The position numbers and the translations under genes are program-made. The notes under the pieces are model-generated. The model was not told the origin of the DNA. It saw only the letters and a list, made by a program, of their open reading frames with translations, and did no database searches. DNA of 64,000 bases from Candidatus Promineifilum breve. GTDB lineage: Bacteria > Chloroflexota > Anaerolineae > Promineifilales > Promineifilaceae. Positions within the stretch are counted from its first letter, which is position 1; each line of letters starts with the position of its first letter. The stretch is from NCBI RefSeq assembly GCF_900066015.1, contig NZ_LN890655.1, positions 2,768,726 through 2,832,725 of the forward strand, read 5' to 3'. Shown in pieces: positions 1-8,605 of this stretch.

Positions 1-255
1 ATCATGGTTGTGTCGATGATCCTGACCTTCTTCGGCACCTACAGCGACTATCTGATGCCGCGCATTATGATCACCACGGCCAGCAAGTTCACCCTGATGC
101 TGGGCTTGCAGACGTTCATCGGCGCGAACTACGCCCAGGAGTGGGGTTCGTTCGCCGCCGGGGCCGTCATGGGCGCGATTCCTATGGTTGCCGTCTACCT
201 GCTGTTGCAGGACTACATCGTCGGCGGCCTGACGGCCGGCGCGGTGAAGGGGTAG
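1..255 (+). CDS. Carbohydrate ABC transporter permease, MalG-like (C-terminal end only)
   Basis: The gene enters from the left edge and only its last 84 codons are present, so its start is not visible. The peptide is hydrophobic, with two membrane segments, and ends in 'LLLQDYIVGGLTAGAVKG'. That ending is typical of the MalG-type inner-membrane subunit of binding-protein-dependent sugar importers. The Tyr/Ile-Val-Gly-Gly-Leu-Thr tail is a family hallmark. It is followed by a hairpin and then by a GH57 lipoprotein and a GH13 enzyme, which fits import of maltodextrin-like oligosaccharides. The exact substrate is inference. Confidence 0.85.
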   Translation: MMVVSMILTFFGTYSDYLMPRIMITTASKFTLMLGLQTFIGANYAQEWGSFAAGAVMGAIPMVAVYLLLQDYIVGGLTAGAVKG

Positions 256-267
256 AGATTTGCTACT

Positions 268-301
268 AGAAACCGAGTTTCTTCTGAGAAACTCGGTTTC
301 T
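268..301 (+). terminator. Perfect hairpin after the ABC permease
   Basis: A perfect 15-bp inverted repeat (268-282 and 287-301, arm AGAAACCGAGTTTCT) encloses a 4-base loop 13 bases after the permease stop codon. There is no long T tract, so it may be a transcript-end stabiliser rather than an intrinsic terminator. Confidence 0.55.
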
Positions 302-313
302 AAGATTAGAATT

Positions 314-377
314 GAAACCACAGATTACACCGATTACACCGATTTCAATCTGTGTAATCTGTGTAATCTGTGGTTTC
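314..377. repeat. Long palindrome with tandem GATTACAC arms
   Basis: Two 31-base arms (314-344 and 347-377) are separated by only 2 bases. Each arm is itself built from degenerate direct repeats of GATTACACC/GATTACACA. The same family recurs at 39887-39966, and one isolated arm fragment lies at 40671-40689. Confidence 0.85.
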
Positions 378-380
378 TTT

Positions 381-480
381 TGTAGGGCGGGATGGCATCC
401 CGCCTTCCGGGTTGTAAGGCAGGATAGTATCCCGCCTGTCAGGGGGGAGAGCAGAGGGCGGGATACCATCCCGCCCTACA
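381..480. repeat. REPIN-like doublet of GGCGGGAT palindromes
   Basis: Palindromes at 386-404 (GGCGGGAT-GGC-ATCCCGCC) and 456-476 (GGGCGGGAT-ACC-ATCCCGCCC) sit inside an outer inverted repeat formed by TGTAGGGCGGGAT (381-393) and ATCCCGCCCTACA (468-480). A third partial unit lies between them. Two REP units in inverted orientation is the layout of REPIN elements, which are mobilised by RAYT-type transposases in other bacteria. No RAYT gene is in this window. A single related unit lies at 39011-39031. Confidence 0.75.
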
Positions 481-497
481 ATAGGGAGAAAAACGGT

Positions 498-3400
498 ATG
501 CGCCGTAAAATTATCTATTTGATCGTATTGACCGCGCTGTTGGGCCTGATCGCCGCCTGCCGCGAAGCCCCGGCCCCAACGCCAACCCCGCCCCCGGCCA
601 CCGCAGCCGGCGCGGCCGCCGAGCCGGCGCCCACCACCGCCCCACCGCCCACGGCCACCACGCCGCCCCAGCCCACGGCCGAACCGACGGCCGTGTCCCT
701 GGCTGAGCAGTGCGTCGAGCCGATCTATGTGGCCCTCATCTGGCACCAGCACCAGCCGGTCTACTACCAGGACGCGGAGACGGGTGTCTTTGCCAAGCCC
801 TGGGTGCGGCTGCACGCGGCCAAGGATTACGTGGACATGGCCGCCATCCTGCAGGAGTATCCGGAGGTGAAGGCGACGTTTAACCTGACGCCCAGCCTCA
901 TCCGCCAACTCGACGCGCTGAGCGCCGGGGCGACCGATCTCTATTGGCAACACACGATCATCTCGGCCGAGGAGCTGACCGACGAACAGAAGCAATTTAT
1001 CCTCGACCGTTTCTTCGATACCAACCGCCGCGTCATCGCCCGCTTCCCGCGCTACCAGGAACTATTGACGTTGCGCGACGGCAGCGCCGATCCGTTGGGC
1101 GACTTCACCACCGACGATTTTCGCGATCTTCAGGTGCTCTTTAATCTGGCCTGGACCGACCCGGCCTGGCTGGCCGAGGCCCCCTTAGCCGCGCTGGTCG
1201 AGCAGGGCGAAGGCTTCGCCGAGGCGGACAAGCAGGTCGTGCTCGACGAGCATCTGCGACTCATCAACGAGGTCATCCCCATCCACCGCGCCATGCAGGA
1301 CGACGGCCAGATCGAAGTGACCATGACGCCCTTCGCCCACCCCATCCTGCCGCTGCTGGTCGATACCGATCTGGCGCTGCGGGCCACGCCCGACCTGACC
1401 CTGCCCGCCGTGCCGTTCCGCTGGGGCCAGGACGCCGTGGCCCAGGTAGAGCGCGGCGTGGCCCTCTACAGCGAGCTATTCGGCCAGGCCCCGCGCGGCA
1501 TGTGGCCGAGCGAAGGCTCCGTGGCCCAGGAGATGGTCGGCATGGTCGGCGCCAACGGCCTGCAATGGATGGCGAGCAGCGAGGGCGTGCTGGCCCATAC
1601 GCTGGGCATGGATAGCTTCACCCGCGACGGCAACGAAGTCGTGGTGGAGGCCGGCGCGCTCTACCGGCCCTATACCGTGCAGGGCCGCAACAGTGGCCCG
1701 GTGGCGATGATCTTCCGCGACAACATCATCTCCGACAAACTCGCCTTTGCCTACTCCGGGCTGTCGGGCGCGGCGGCGGCCGACGATTTTATCAATCGCG
1801 TCTACAACGTCTGTGGCCGGCTTCAGGGTCAGGACGCCGCAGCCGAGTCCCCCGGCCCCCATCTGGTCACCATCATCGTTGACGGCGAAAACCCGTGGGA
1901 GAACTACGACAACGACGGCCGCGATTTCCTCCACGCCCTCTACCAGCGGCTGAGCGATGATCCCCACATCGTCACCGTGACGCCCAGCGAATTCCTGGAG
2001 CTGGCCCCCGACCGGCCGCGCCTGCGCAATCTGTGGGCCGGGTCGTGGCACAATAGCGACTTCGCCACCTGGATCGGCGAAGAGGAGGAGAACCGCGCCT
2101 GGGAGTTGCTGGCCGAGGCGCGCACCTATTTGCAAACCTACATCTCCGGCGGCAACCGCGAGGCCGTCACCCCCGAGCAGCTGGAGGCGGCTCTCGTCCA
2201 GATGTACATCGCCGAGGGGTCGGACTGGTTCTGGTGGTACGGCGCCGACCGCGATTCCGGCGACGACGGCGCGTTCGACCAGCAGTTCCGCAACACGCTG
2301 AAGAGCGTCTATACCGCTCTGGGTGTGGAGCCGCCGCTGGAGTTGGATATCCCGATCATCCCCGAGGCCATCGTGGCCGCCGACCGGGCCGCCACCGGCC
2401 TCATCTCGCCCATCGTCGATGGCGTCGTGACGGAGGGCGAATGGGACGCGGCCGGGCGATTCACGGCCAGCGGCGGCGTGCTGACCGCGGCCACGCCCGT
2501 CTTCAGCCACGTGGAATACGGCTTCGACGCCAAAAACCTCTATCTGCAGCTCGGCCTCAATCCCGACTTCACCCTGCCCGGCGGCCAGAGCCGCATCGAG
2601 CTCTATCTAGGCGCGCCGGCCGGTGGCCCGGCCAACGCCTTCACCCAGACGGGCGAGCTATTGGGCTTCGCCGGCAACCGGCTGCTGGAGCTGAAGTTCA
2701 GCGGCGGCATCCTGGGTGGGGCCACAGCCTACCGGGCCACGGCCGACGGCTGGGAAGTGGCCGCCACCGGCTCGGCGACCGAGGGCCGGGCGGCGCTGGA
2801 CTTCCCCGAAGAGGTGTCGGCCGGGGTGGCCGTGGGCGAGGGCGGCACGATCGAGGTCGCCATCCCCCTGGCCGTGCTGGGCAACGCCGACGTGGGGGCC
2901 AGCCTGATCATGCGCGCCCTCTTTATCGATAACGTCGAGGGGGATTGGACGATTATGGAGCGGTTGCCGGCCGCCGGGCCGGCCCAGGTGAGCGTGCCCG
3001 ATCTGGGTACGACGGTGGCCTTCCTGGACGTGACCGACCCCTCGGGCGACGACACCGGCCCCGGAACCTACACCTACCCGACCGATGTCGTCTTCCAGCC
3101 GGGCAACTTCGACATCGTGAACTTCCAGGTGGGCGAGGACGAGACCAACGTCGTCTTCCGCTTCACGATGCTCGGCCCGGTCGATAACCTGTGGGACGGC
3201 ACCAACGGCCTGTCGCTGCAAACGTTCGACATCTACATTGACAGCGACGGCAGCGCGGCGGGCGGGGCGGCCTTCCTGCCCGGTCGCAATCTGGCCGCGG
3301 CCGACGGGTTCGCCTGGGACTATGCCATCACCGTCGAGGGTTGGGAATCGAAGGTCTTCACCCCCGGCGACGCCGGGCCGGTGGAGATCGCCGGGCCGGC

Positions 3401-3755
3401 CGACTTCCAGGTGGTCACCGACCCCGGCCAGCAGAAAGTGACCATCCGCGTGCCCAAGACGATCCTGGGCGAGACCCCGGCCGAGTGGCGCTACGCGGCG
3501 ATGGTGATGAGCCAGGAGGGCTTCCCCAGCGCCGGGGTGCTGCGCATCCGCGACGTGGCCCCCAGCGCCGAGCAGTGGCGCATCGGCGGCGCGCCGGCCG
3601 GAGCGACCAACGCCACGCGGGTGATCGACCTGGTGTGGGCCGAGGCGGGGCGGCAGGAAGCGTGGCTCAGCGATTTCACGCCCTCTACGGCGACCCAGGG
3701 CGACCTGGGGCCGGGGGATTTTGCCACGGTAGAGTTTATGACGCCGGGGCCGTAG
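498..3755 (+). CDS. Secreted GH57 glycoside hydrolase lipoprotein with glucodextranase-type C-terminal module
   Basis: The start at 498 gives a lipoprotein signal peptide with lipobox 'LIAAC' near residue 20, followed by a Pro/Thr/Ala-rich stalk. An in-frame upstream extension is only translated repeat sequence, so 498 is preferred. The product is 1085 aa. Residues about 70-570 form a GH57 domain: 'ALIWHQHQPVYY' is the first conserved block, Glu339 in 'MWPSEGSV' fits the nucleophile, and 'DGENPWENY' (about 462) fits the acid/base block. Residues about 640-830 resemble a DOMON-like sugar-binding fold. Residues about 850-1080 resemble the glucodextranase C-terminal module, with a 'GPGTYTYPTD' block. 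The likely role is surface alpha-glucan cleavage feeding the upstream ABC importer. The exact linkage specificity is unknown. Confidence 0.88.
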   Translation: MRRKIIYLIVLTALLGLIAACREAPAPTPTPPPATAAGAAAEPAPTTAPPPTATTPPQPTAEPTAVSLAEQCVEPIYVALIWHQHQPVYYQDAETGVFAKPWVRLHAAKDYVDMAAILQEYPEVKATFNLTPSLIRQLDALSAGATDLYWQHTIISAEELTDEQKQFILDRFFDTNRRVIARFPRYQELLTLRDGSADPLGDFTTDDFRDLQVLFNLAWTDPAWLAEAPLAALVEQGEGFAEADKQVVLDEHLRLINEVIPIHRAMQDDGQIEVTMTPFAHPILPLLVDTDLALRATPDLTLPAVPFRWGQDAVAQVERGVALYSELFGQAPRGMWPSEGSVAQEMVGMVGANGLQWMASSEGVLAHTLGMDSFTRDGNEVVVEAGALYRPYTVQGRNSGPVAMIFRDNIISDKLAFAYSGLSGAAAADDFINRVYNVCGRLQGQDAAAESPGPHLVTIIVDGENPWENYDNDGRDFLHALYQRLSDDPHIVTVTPSEFLELAPDRPRLRNLWAGSWHNSDFATWIGEEEENRAWELLAEARTYLQTYISGGNREAVTPEQLEAALVQMYIAEGSDWFWWYGADRDSGDDGAFDQQFRNTLKSVYTALGVEPPLELDIPIIPEAIVAADRAATGLISPIVDGVVTEGEWDAAGRFTASGGVLTAATPVFSHVEYGFDAKNLYLQLGLNPDFTLPGGQSRIELYLGAPAGGPANAFTQTGELLGFAGNRLLELKFSGGILGGATAYRATADGWEVAATGSATEGRAALDFPEEVSAGVAVGEGGTIEVAIPLAVLGNADVGASLIMRALFIDNVEGDWTIMERLPAAGPAQVSVPDLGTTVAFLDVTDPSGDDTGPGTYTYPTDVVFQPGNFDIVNFQVGEDETNVVFRFTMLGPVDNLWDGTNGLSLQTFDIYIDSDGSAAGGAAFLPGRNLAAADGFAWDYAITVEGWESKVFTPGDAGPVEIAGPADFQVVTDPGQQKVTIRVPKTILGETPAEWRYAAMVMSQEGFPSAGVLRIRDVAPSAEQWRIGGAPAGATNATRVIDLVWAEAGRQEAWLSDFTPSTATQGDLGPGDFATVEFMTPGP

Positions 3756-3767
3756 CTTTTTCGCTGG

Positions 3768-3793
3768 CAGGAGACAGCACAAGTTGTCTCCTG
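3768..3793. repeat. Hairpin after the GH57 gene
   Basis: Inverted repeat CAGGAGACA (3768-3776) and TGTCTCCTG (3785-3793) begins 12 bases after the GH57 stop codon. It lacks a T tract and probably marks the 3' end of the GH57 transcript. Confidence 0.45.
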
Positions 3794-3813
3794 ACACCCT
3801 TGCATCTCCGTTA

Positions 3814-3822
3814 TGCTATAAT
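3814..3822 (+). promoter_or_regulatory. Extended -10 promoter for the small gene at 3851
   Basis: TGCTATAAT (TG at 3814, TATAAT at 3817-3822) is a perfect extended -10 element 28 bases ahead of the next start codon. No clear -35 is visible at 17 bases, as expected for extended -10 promoters. Confidence 0.55.
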
Positions 3823-3850
3823 AGCTGTGGTTTCCTGTGGAGGTGAGATA

Positions 3851-4183
3851 ATGCAAGTACTTGATGTACCGAAAGTCGATAGAAGAGCACGGCTGGCCCA
3901 ATTGATCCGTCTCTATGAGCAGGGACAGGTCAGTGACCTAATGGATCGCACGCTATACAAGTTATTCTCAGTAGAGGCAGCCGAGGAGCATAAAGCCATC
4001 AATCTATTGCGCTCAGACTTGGACGCCTTAGAGGCGCGTTTCGGTATGGAATCGCCCGATTTTTTTCAGCGCTTTGAGAATGGTGAAATGGGCGATGACA
4101 TGGATCATATCGAGTGGGCATCGCTCTATCAGATGTACATACGTTCATGTAAACGGCTTGAGCTTCTAACGGTAGAAGAGTGA
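3851..4183 (+). CDS. Small acidic helical protein of unknown function
   Basis: The gene encodes 110 aa from an ATG preceded by GGAGGTGAGATA, a strong ribosome binding site. The protein is acidic and predicted mostly helical, with no signal peptide, membrane segment or recognisable motif. It begins MQVLDVPKVDRRARL. It has its own extended -10 promoter and its codon use is less GC-biased than its neighbours, which hints at acquisition. The reading frame continues open beyond the TGA for 34 codons (see the next entry). The family is not recognised; a small regulatory or antitoxin-like protein is possible but not supported by any motif. Confidence 0.7.
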   Translation: MQVLDVPKVDRRARLAQLIRLYEQGQVSDLMDRTLYKLFSVEAAEEHKAINLLRSDLDALEARFGMESPDFFQRFENGEMGDDMDHIEWASLYQMYIRSCKRLELLTVEE

Positions 4184-4288
4184 CGACACTACCACCTGCA
4201 CGATAGCGAGGAAAAGAACGTCTTGCCTGGCGAGCCAATGAACCTGTTCAAAGTCCTCGACGAAATCAGCGCTCGATTGGGCGCCTAG
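4184..4288 (+). other. In-frame open stretch after the TGA of the 3851 gene (possible remnant)
   Basis: Reading in the same frame past the TGA at 4181-4183 gives 34 sense codons ending at TAG (4286-4288). The peptide has coding-like composition, including 'MNLFKVLDEISARLGA' from an ATG at 4238. It may be the remains of a longer gene cut by an opal mutation, a read-through tail, or a decayed neighbour. The rest of 4289-4321 holds nothing recognisable. Confidence 0.35.
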
Positions 4289-4321
4289 TTCAGCCATCCC
4301 ACCCGCCAAGCGAGTCCACCA

Positions 4322-6037
4322 ATGACCCCAGAAACCATCTTCGGCCGCATGGCCACCGTCGAAGTCCGTAGCCAGTTGGCCCAATTGCGCTTGCAGGGCA
4401 TCCAGCACCGCCGCCGTCTGTCGCCCGGCTCGCCCCGGGCCGGGGAGCAGCCAACCGTCAGCGTCATCGTCGGCCCGGAGTTGCCGGTCGATGAGGTCGT
4501 TTGCCTGGTGACCGAGCCGGAGGCGGCCGTCGTGCCCCTGCGGCGGGTCAAGACAGAATGGGATCTCGCCCTGTGGGCTTATTACGAGGTGTGGGAGGCG
4601 GCGCTGCCGGCCCACCCGGCCGGCACACTGGTGCGCTACCAGATTCGCGCCCACGACGAGGACAGCGGCGAGACCTATTGGGCCGACGAGGCGACCGAGT
4701 ACTCCTACGTCGTTGGCGATTCCGGCCCGCCGGCCTGGGCGCTGCCGGCCATCATCTATCAGATTTTCCCCGACCGCTTCTCGCCCGGCGCGGGCCGCGC
4801 CTGGAACCCGGCCGCGCGCCTGTCCGACATCTACGGCGGCACGTTGCGCGGCGTCATCGACCATCTCGACTACATCGCCGGGCTGGGCTTCACGGCCATC
4901 TGGCTCAACCCGTTCTTCCCCGACGACACCCACCACGGCTACCACGCCAGCGACTACTTCACCGTCAACCCACGCCTGGGCACGATGGACGACATGCGCG
5001 AGCTGGTGGACAAATGCCGCGAGCGGGGCATCCGCCTGCTGCTCGACTTCGTCGCCAACCATTGGGGCAGCAAGCACGCCACCTTCCAGGCGGCGCTGGC
5101 CGACCGTCACAGCCCCTATTACGATTGGTATTACTGGAAAAACTGGCCGGGCGAATACACGGCCTACTTCGACGTGCTCGACCTGCCCAAGCTCAACGTC
5201 AATCACCCCGCCGTGCGCGATCACCTGTTGCGTAGCATCGGCTTCTGGCTGGGCGATGTGGGCTTCGACGGGCTGCGGCTCGACCACGCCGACGGGCCAT
5301 CCTACGATTTCTGGACCGACGCCCGCGCCGTGGCCCGCAGCGTGCGCCCCGATGCCTGGATGTTCGGCGAACTCATCCGGCCGCCCGACCAGCAGCTCAG
5401 CTACGCCGGCCTGTTCGACGGCACGCTCGACTTCCTGCTGTGCCAGGCCATGCGCCGCACCTTTGCCGCCGGCGACATGACCCTGGCCGGCTTCGACGCC
5501 TTCCTGAACCGCCACGAGGCTTACTTCCCGTCGCAGGCCGCCTTCAGCCGCCCCAGCTTCCTGGACAACCACGATATGAACCGCTTCCTCTGGCAGGCCG
5601 GCGGCGACAAGCAAAAGCTGAAGCTGGCCGCGCTGACCCAGTTCACGCTGGCCGGCGCGCCCATCGTCTACAACGGCACGGAGGTCGGCGTGACCCAGGA
5701 GCGGGCTATCCACGCGCCCGATAGCCAGGGCATGGAGGAGTGCCGCCAGCCGATGCTGTGGGGCGAGGCCCAGGACAGCGATCTATCGTCCTACTTCTGG
5801 TATCTGAGCCATCTGCGGCGCGATCATTCGGCCCTGTGGCGCGGCAGCCGCCAGACGCTCCACTTGGATTCGGCCGCCCAGACCTACGCCTACGTCCGCG
5901 ACGACGGCCACGAGGCGGCCATCGTCGGCCTCAACCTGAGCGGCGAGGAGCGCGCCTTCACCGTGCCCTACGTGCCGCGCGCGGCGTCGGCCACCTTCAC
6001 CCTGCCGCCCCAGAGCGGCGACGTGGCCTTCATCTAA
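4322..6037 (+). CDS. Alpha-amylase family GH13 enzyme (cyclomaltodextrinase / neopullulanase type)
   Basis: The 571-aa product has no signal peptide and should act in the cytoplasm on imported maltodextrins. Residues about 1-130 form the N-terminal beta-sandwich typical of GH13_20 enzymes, and about 140-500 the TIM barrel. The catalytic triad is visible: Asp321 in 'GLRLDHADG', Glu350 in 'MFGELIRPP' and Asp418 in 'FLDNHDMNRF'. The block 'LLLDFVANHWG' is conserved region I. A small C-terminal beta domain ends the protein. There is no clear ribosome binding site; ATG 4349 is an alternative start. Together with the permease fragment and the GH57 lipoprotein it makes an alpha-glucan utilisation group. 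Confidence 0.9.
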   Translation: MTPETIFGRMATVEVRSQLAQLRLQGIQHRRRLSPGSPRAGEQPTVSVIVGPELPVDEVVCLVTEPEAAVVPLRRVKTEWDLALWAYYEVWEAALPAHPAGTLVRYQIRAHDEDSGETYWADEATEYSYVVGDSGPPAWALPAIIYQIFPDRFSPGAGRAWNPAARLSDIYGGTLRGVIDHLDYIAGLGFTAIWLNPFFPDDTHHGYHASDYFTVNPRLGTMDDMRELVDKCRERGIRLLLDFVANHWGSKHATFQAALADRHSPYYDWYYWKNWPGEYTAYFDVLDLPKLNVNHPAVRDHLLRSIGFWLGDVGFDGLRLDHADGPSYDFWTDARAVARSVRPDAWMFGELIRPPDQQLSYAGLFDGTLDFLLCQAMRRTFAAGDMTLAGFDAFLNRHEAYFPSQAAFSRPSFLDNHDMNRFLWQAGGDKQKLKLAALTQFTLAGAPIVYNGTEVGVTQERAIHAPDSQGMEECRQPMLWGEAQDSDLSSYFWYLSHLRRDHSALWRGSRQTLHLDSAAQTYAYVRDDGHEAAIVGLNLSGEERAFTVPYVPRAASATFTLPPQSGDVAFI

Positions 6038-6055
6038 CGAGGGCGGCGGCGCTGT

Positions 6056-8563
6056 ATGAGCAACGGCCGTCAGGCGTCAATGAGCGGGGCGCGCGCCCGG
6101 CGCTGGGCGATGGTCGCCGTGCTGCTGCTGGGCTTCTTCCTGCGCGTCCATCGCATCGGCGAGCAGCGCGTCTGGTGGGATGAGGGCTGGTCGGTCTGGG
6201 CGGCGCGCTTTTCGCCGCTGGACATCCTGCGCCAGACGGGCAACGACGTCCACCCACCGCTCTATTTCCAATTACTCCACCTTTGGCGGGCGCTGAGTGG
6301 CGACGAGGCCGCGGTGCTGCGGCTGCTGTCGGCCTTTCTCGGTCTGCTGGCCGTGGCCCTGACCTACGCCCTCGGCCGGCGCATGGCCCGCGGCAACCTG
6401 TCGCCCGGCTGGGCCACGCTGGCCGGCTTGCTGGCGGCGCTCCTGCTGACCGTCTCGCGCTTCGCCATCGCCTGGTCGCAGGAGATTCGCATGTACGCCC
6501 TGGCGACGCTGCTGGCCCTGCTGGCCGTTTGGGCGGCGCGGCGGGTCTGGCAGGGCGGCCGGCGGCGCGACGCGGCGCTCTACGTGGCGGCTACAACGGC
6601 CGGCCTTTACACGCTCTATCTCTTCGCGCCGGTGTGGCTGGCGATTAACGTTGCCTGGCTGTGGACGTGGCGCGCGGCGGACCGGCGGCGCGCGGCGGCC
6701 GAGCGGCGGCGTGAACTTTGGCGCTGGGCCGGGCTGCAACTGCTCATCGTTGCCCTGTTCCTGCCCTGGGCGCTCTACGCGGCGGGCGGGTTTCTCAACA
6801 CGGCCTCGGCCACGCCCATCCGCCCCCTCGACTTTCTCCACATCTACTGGACGGTGCTAACCGTCGGCATCCCCGTTGACGTGTCCCAGTTCAACCGCCT
6901 GACGCTGCCGGCCCTGGGCATTTTCCTGCTGGCCGTCGGCGCGCTGGTCTTCCACGCGCTGGCCGCCTCTCGCCGTCCATCAACACTCGACGCCGCCAAT
7001 TCTTCACCCGCCACCCGCCACCCGCCACCCGCCACCTCTTCCCGCGGTCAGCGGTCGGTCGTCCGTGGTCATCTCCGCGATCTGACCTTGCTGTTATCCA
7101 TCCTTCTCCTGCCCGCCCTCATCGTCTACTTCGTCTCGCTGCCCCGGCAGAACTTCTACAACCCGCCCTTCAACCCGCGCTATCTGGTGATTTTCACGCC
7201 GTTTTATAGCATCTTGTTGGCGTGGGGGGTGGCGGCGCTGGGGAGCAGGGGAGCGGGGGTGCAGGGGAGCAGGGGGGAGAGTGGTCAGTGGTCAGTGGTC
7301 AGTGGTCTCCTGGCCCTGAGCCTGTCCGCCTTCATGCTGGCCGTGGCGCTGGTTGGGCTGCGGCCGTACTATCCGGGGCGGGTGTTGGTGGATGATTACC
7401 CCTCGCTGGTCAGTACGATAGGGGCCTACCGCCGGCCGGGCGATGCCGTGGTGCTCTATAGCGACACCGATTGGCCCATCTTCGCCTATCATCACCCCGA
7501 CGAGTGGCGCGGCGTGCCCGGCGCGTGGACAGTGACGCCGGAACTGGCCGGCGACTTCCTGACGCCCATCTGGGAAGAGCACGAGGCGATCTGGCTGGTG
7601 ACGACGCCCTACAGCGCCGGCGGCGACCCGCAGCGTTACCTGCCGGCCTGGCTGGCCGAGCGGGCCACGGCCGTGCGCGAATTCAGCTACAAGGACATGG
7701 CCCTGACGCTCTACACCCGGACGGCCGAACGCGCCGCGCTGGCCGACCACCTGCCCAGCGACACCCCCGGTAACCTCGATGTGCCCCTGCCGGGCGGCGG
7801 CACGCTCGTCGGCTACAGCCAGGCGGCCCATGACTTCAAGAGCGGCGACATCATCCACCTGTTCCTCTACCGGCAGGGCGGGGATAAGGGGCAGACGGAG
7901 GTCGGGCTGATCGACGCCGCATCGAGCAACGTGTGGGCGATTACCCCGGTCGAATGGCCGGCTACGGATGGCCTGGCCCGCCAACAGGTGGACATCCTCG
8001 TGCCGCCCGAAGCGCCGTCGGGCGATTACCGCCTCTACGTCCACGACGCCGGCGGGGCGACGGTTCCTTTCGGCCGCCTGACTGTTCGGCAGAAACAGGC
8101 CGAATTCTTGACCCTCGGCGACGTGACCATCGCCAATCCGGTCGAAGCCCAGTTCGGCGCCGGCATCCGCCTGGTGGGGTATGACCTGGCCGCGACGACA
8201 GTTCGGCCGGGCGAAATGGTCGGCCTGACGCTCTATTGGTCTTCCGACGGCGACGTGGGGCAACGGTACAAGGTCTTCACCCATCTCCTGGGCGACGTGT
8301 TCAACGCCACGACCGGCAACTTCCTGTGGGGTCAGGTCGATAGCGAGCCGGCGGCCAATACCCGGCCGACGACGACATGGCGCGCGGGCGAGATTATCGC
8401 CGATGAGTACGCCATCCCCTTGGCCGCCGACGCGCCGCCGGGCACGTACCGCATCGAGATCGGCCTCTACGACGCCGTGAGCGGTGAGCGGCTGCCCCTG
8501 CTTGGCCCGGATGGCGCGCCCGCGGCCGATCACCTGATCCTGACCGTCGTCGAAGTCGAGTAG
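6056..8563 (+). CDS. Multi-spanning membrane glycosyltransferase (ArnT/PMT, GT39-like) with extracytoplasmic C-terminal domains
   Basis: The 835-aa product starts 18 bases after the GH13 gene. Residues about 15-480 carry many membrane helices. The N-terminal pattern 'WWDEGWSVW' followed by 'HPPLYF' is the conserved loop of the ArnT/PMT superfamily, whose members move sugars from polyprenyl-phosphate donors on the outer face of the membrane. Residues about 490-835 form soluble beta-rich domains. The second of these resembles the C-terminal domain of the paralogous gene at 25402-27453. Two stretches (residues about 316-340 and 395-417) are translated genome repeats, rich in 'PATRHPP' and 'GSRG', and lie between membrane helices. 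The acceptor is unknown. ATG 6080 is an alternative start. Confidence 0.8.
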   Translation: MSNGRQASMSGARARRWAMVAVLLLGFFLRVHRIGEQRVWWDEGWSVWAARFSPLDILRQTGNDVHPPLYFQLLHLWRALSGDEAAVLRLLSAFLGLLAVALTYALGRRMARGNLSPGWATLAGLLAALLLTVSRFAIAWSQEIRMYALATLLALLAVWAARRVWQGGRRRDAALYVAATTAGLYTLYLFAPVWLAINVAWLWTWRAADRRRAAAERRRELWRWAGLQLLIVALFLPWALYAAGGFLNTASATPIRPLDFLHIYWTVLTVGIPVDVSQFNRLTLPALGIFLLAVGALVFHALAASRRPSTLDAANSSPATRHPPPATSSRGQRSVVRGHLRDLTLLLSILLLPALIVYFVSLPRQNFYNPPFNPRYLVIFTPFYSILLAWGVAALGSRGAGVQGSRGESGQWSVVSGLLALSLSAFMLAVALVGLRPYYPGRVLVDDYPSLVSTIGAYRRPGDAVVLYSDTDWPIFAYHHPDEWRGVPGAWTVTPELAGDFLTPIWEEHEAIWLVTTPYSAGGDPQRYLPAWLAERATAVREFSYKDMALTLYTRTAERAALADHLPSDTPGNLDVPLPGGGTLVGYSQAAHDFKSGDIIHLFLYRQGGDKGQTEVGLIDAASSNVWAITPVEWPATDGLARQQVDILVPPEAPSGDYRLYVHDAGGATVPFGRLTVRQKQAEFLTLGDVTIANPVEAQFGAGIRLVGYDLAATTVRPGEMVGLTLYWSSDGDVGQRYKVFTHLLGDVFNATTGNFLWGQVDSEPAANTRPTTTWRAGEIIADEYAIPLAADAPPGTYRIEIGLYDAVSGERLPLLGPDGAPAADHLILTVVEVE
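7004..7070. repeat. In-frame CCACCCGC tandem repeat inside a glycosyltransferase gene
   Basis: Tandem copies of an octamer like CCACCCGC, then CGGTCAGCGGTCGGTCG, lie in frame within the 6056-8563 gene. The same octamer family forms intergenic palindromes at 11994-12078, 41979-42079 and 43130-43205. Confidence 0.8.
7240..7306. repeat. In-frame GGGGAGCAGGGG / GTGGTCAGTGGTC repeat
   Basis: Copies of GGGGAGCAGGGG and then three copies of GTGGTCA are read in frame in the glycosyltransferase. The first family recurs at 26540-26590 (also inside a gene) and at 56439-56543 (intergenic). Confidence 0.8.
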
Positions 8564-8605
8564 ACCGGCTCCAGGGTCAGGCGGTGGAAAAAGGACACGC
8601 TTAAT

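Noticed and set aside
1476-2510. Long minus-strand frame opposite the GH57 gene
   Set aside because: No motif, low-complexity composition, and fully overlapped by a well-supported gene.
4166-5713. 515-residue open frame on the minus strand opposite the GH13 gene
   Set aside because: It is antisense to a gene with complete catalytic motifs and has the Val/Gly/His-rich composition typical of frames mirrored from GC-rich coding DNA.
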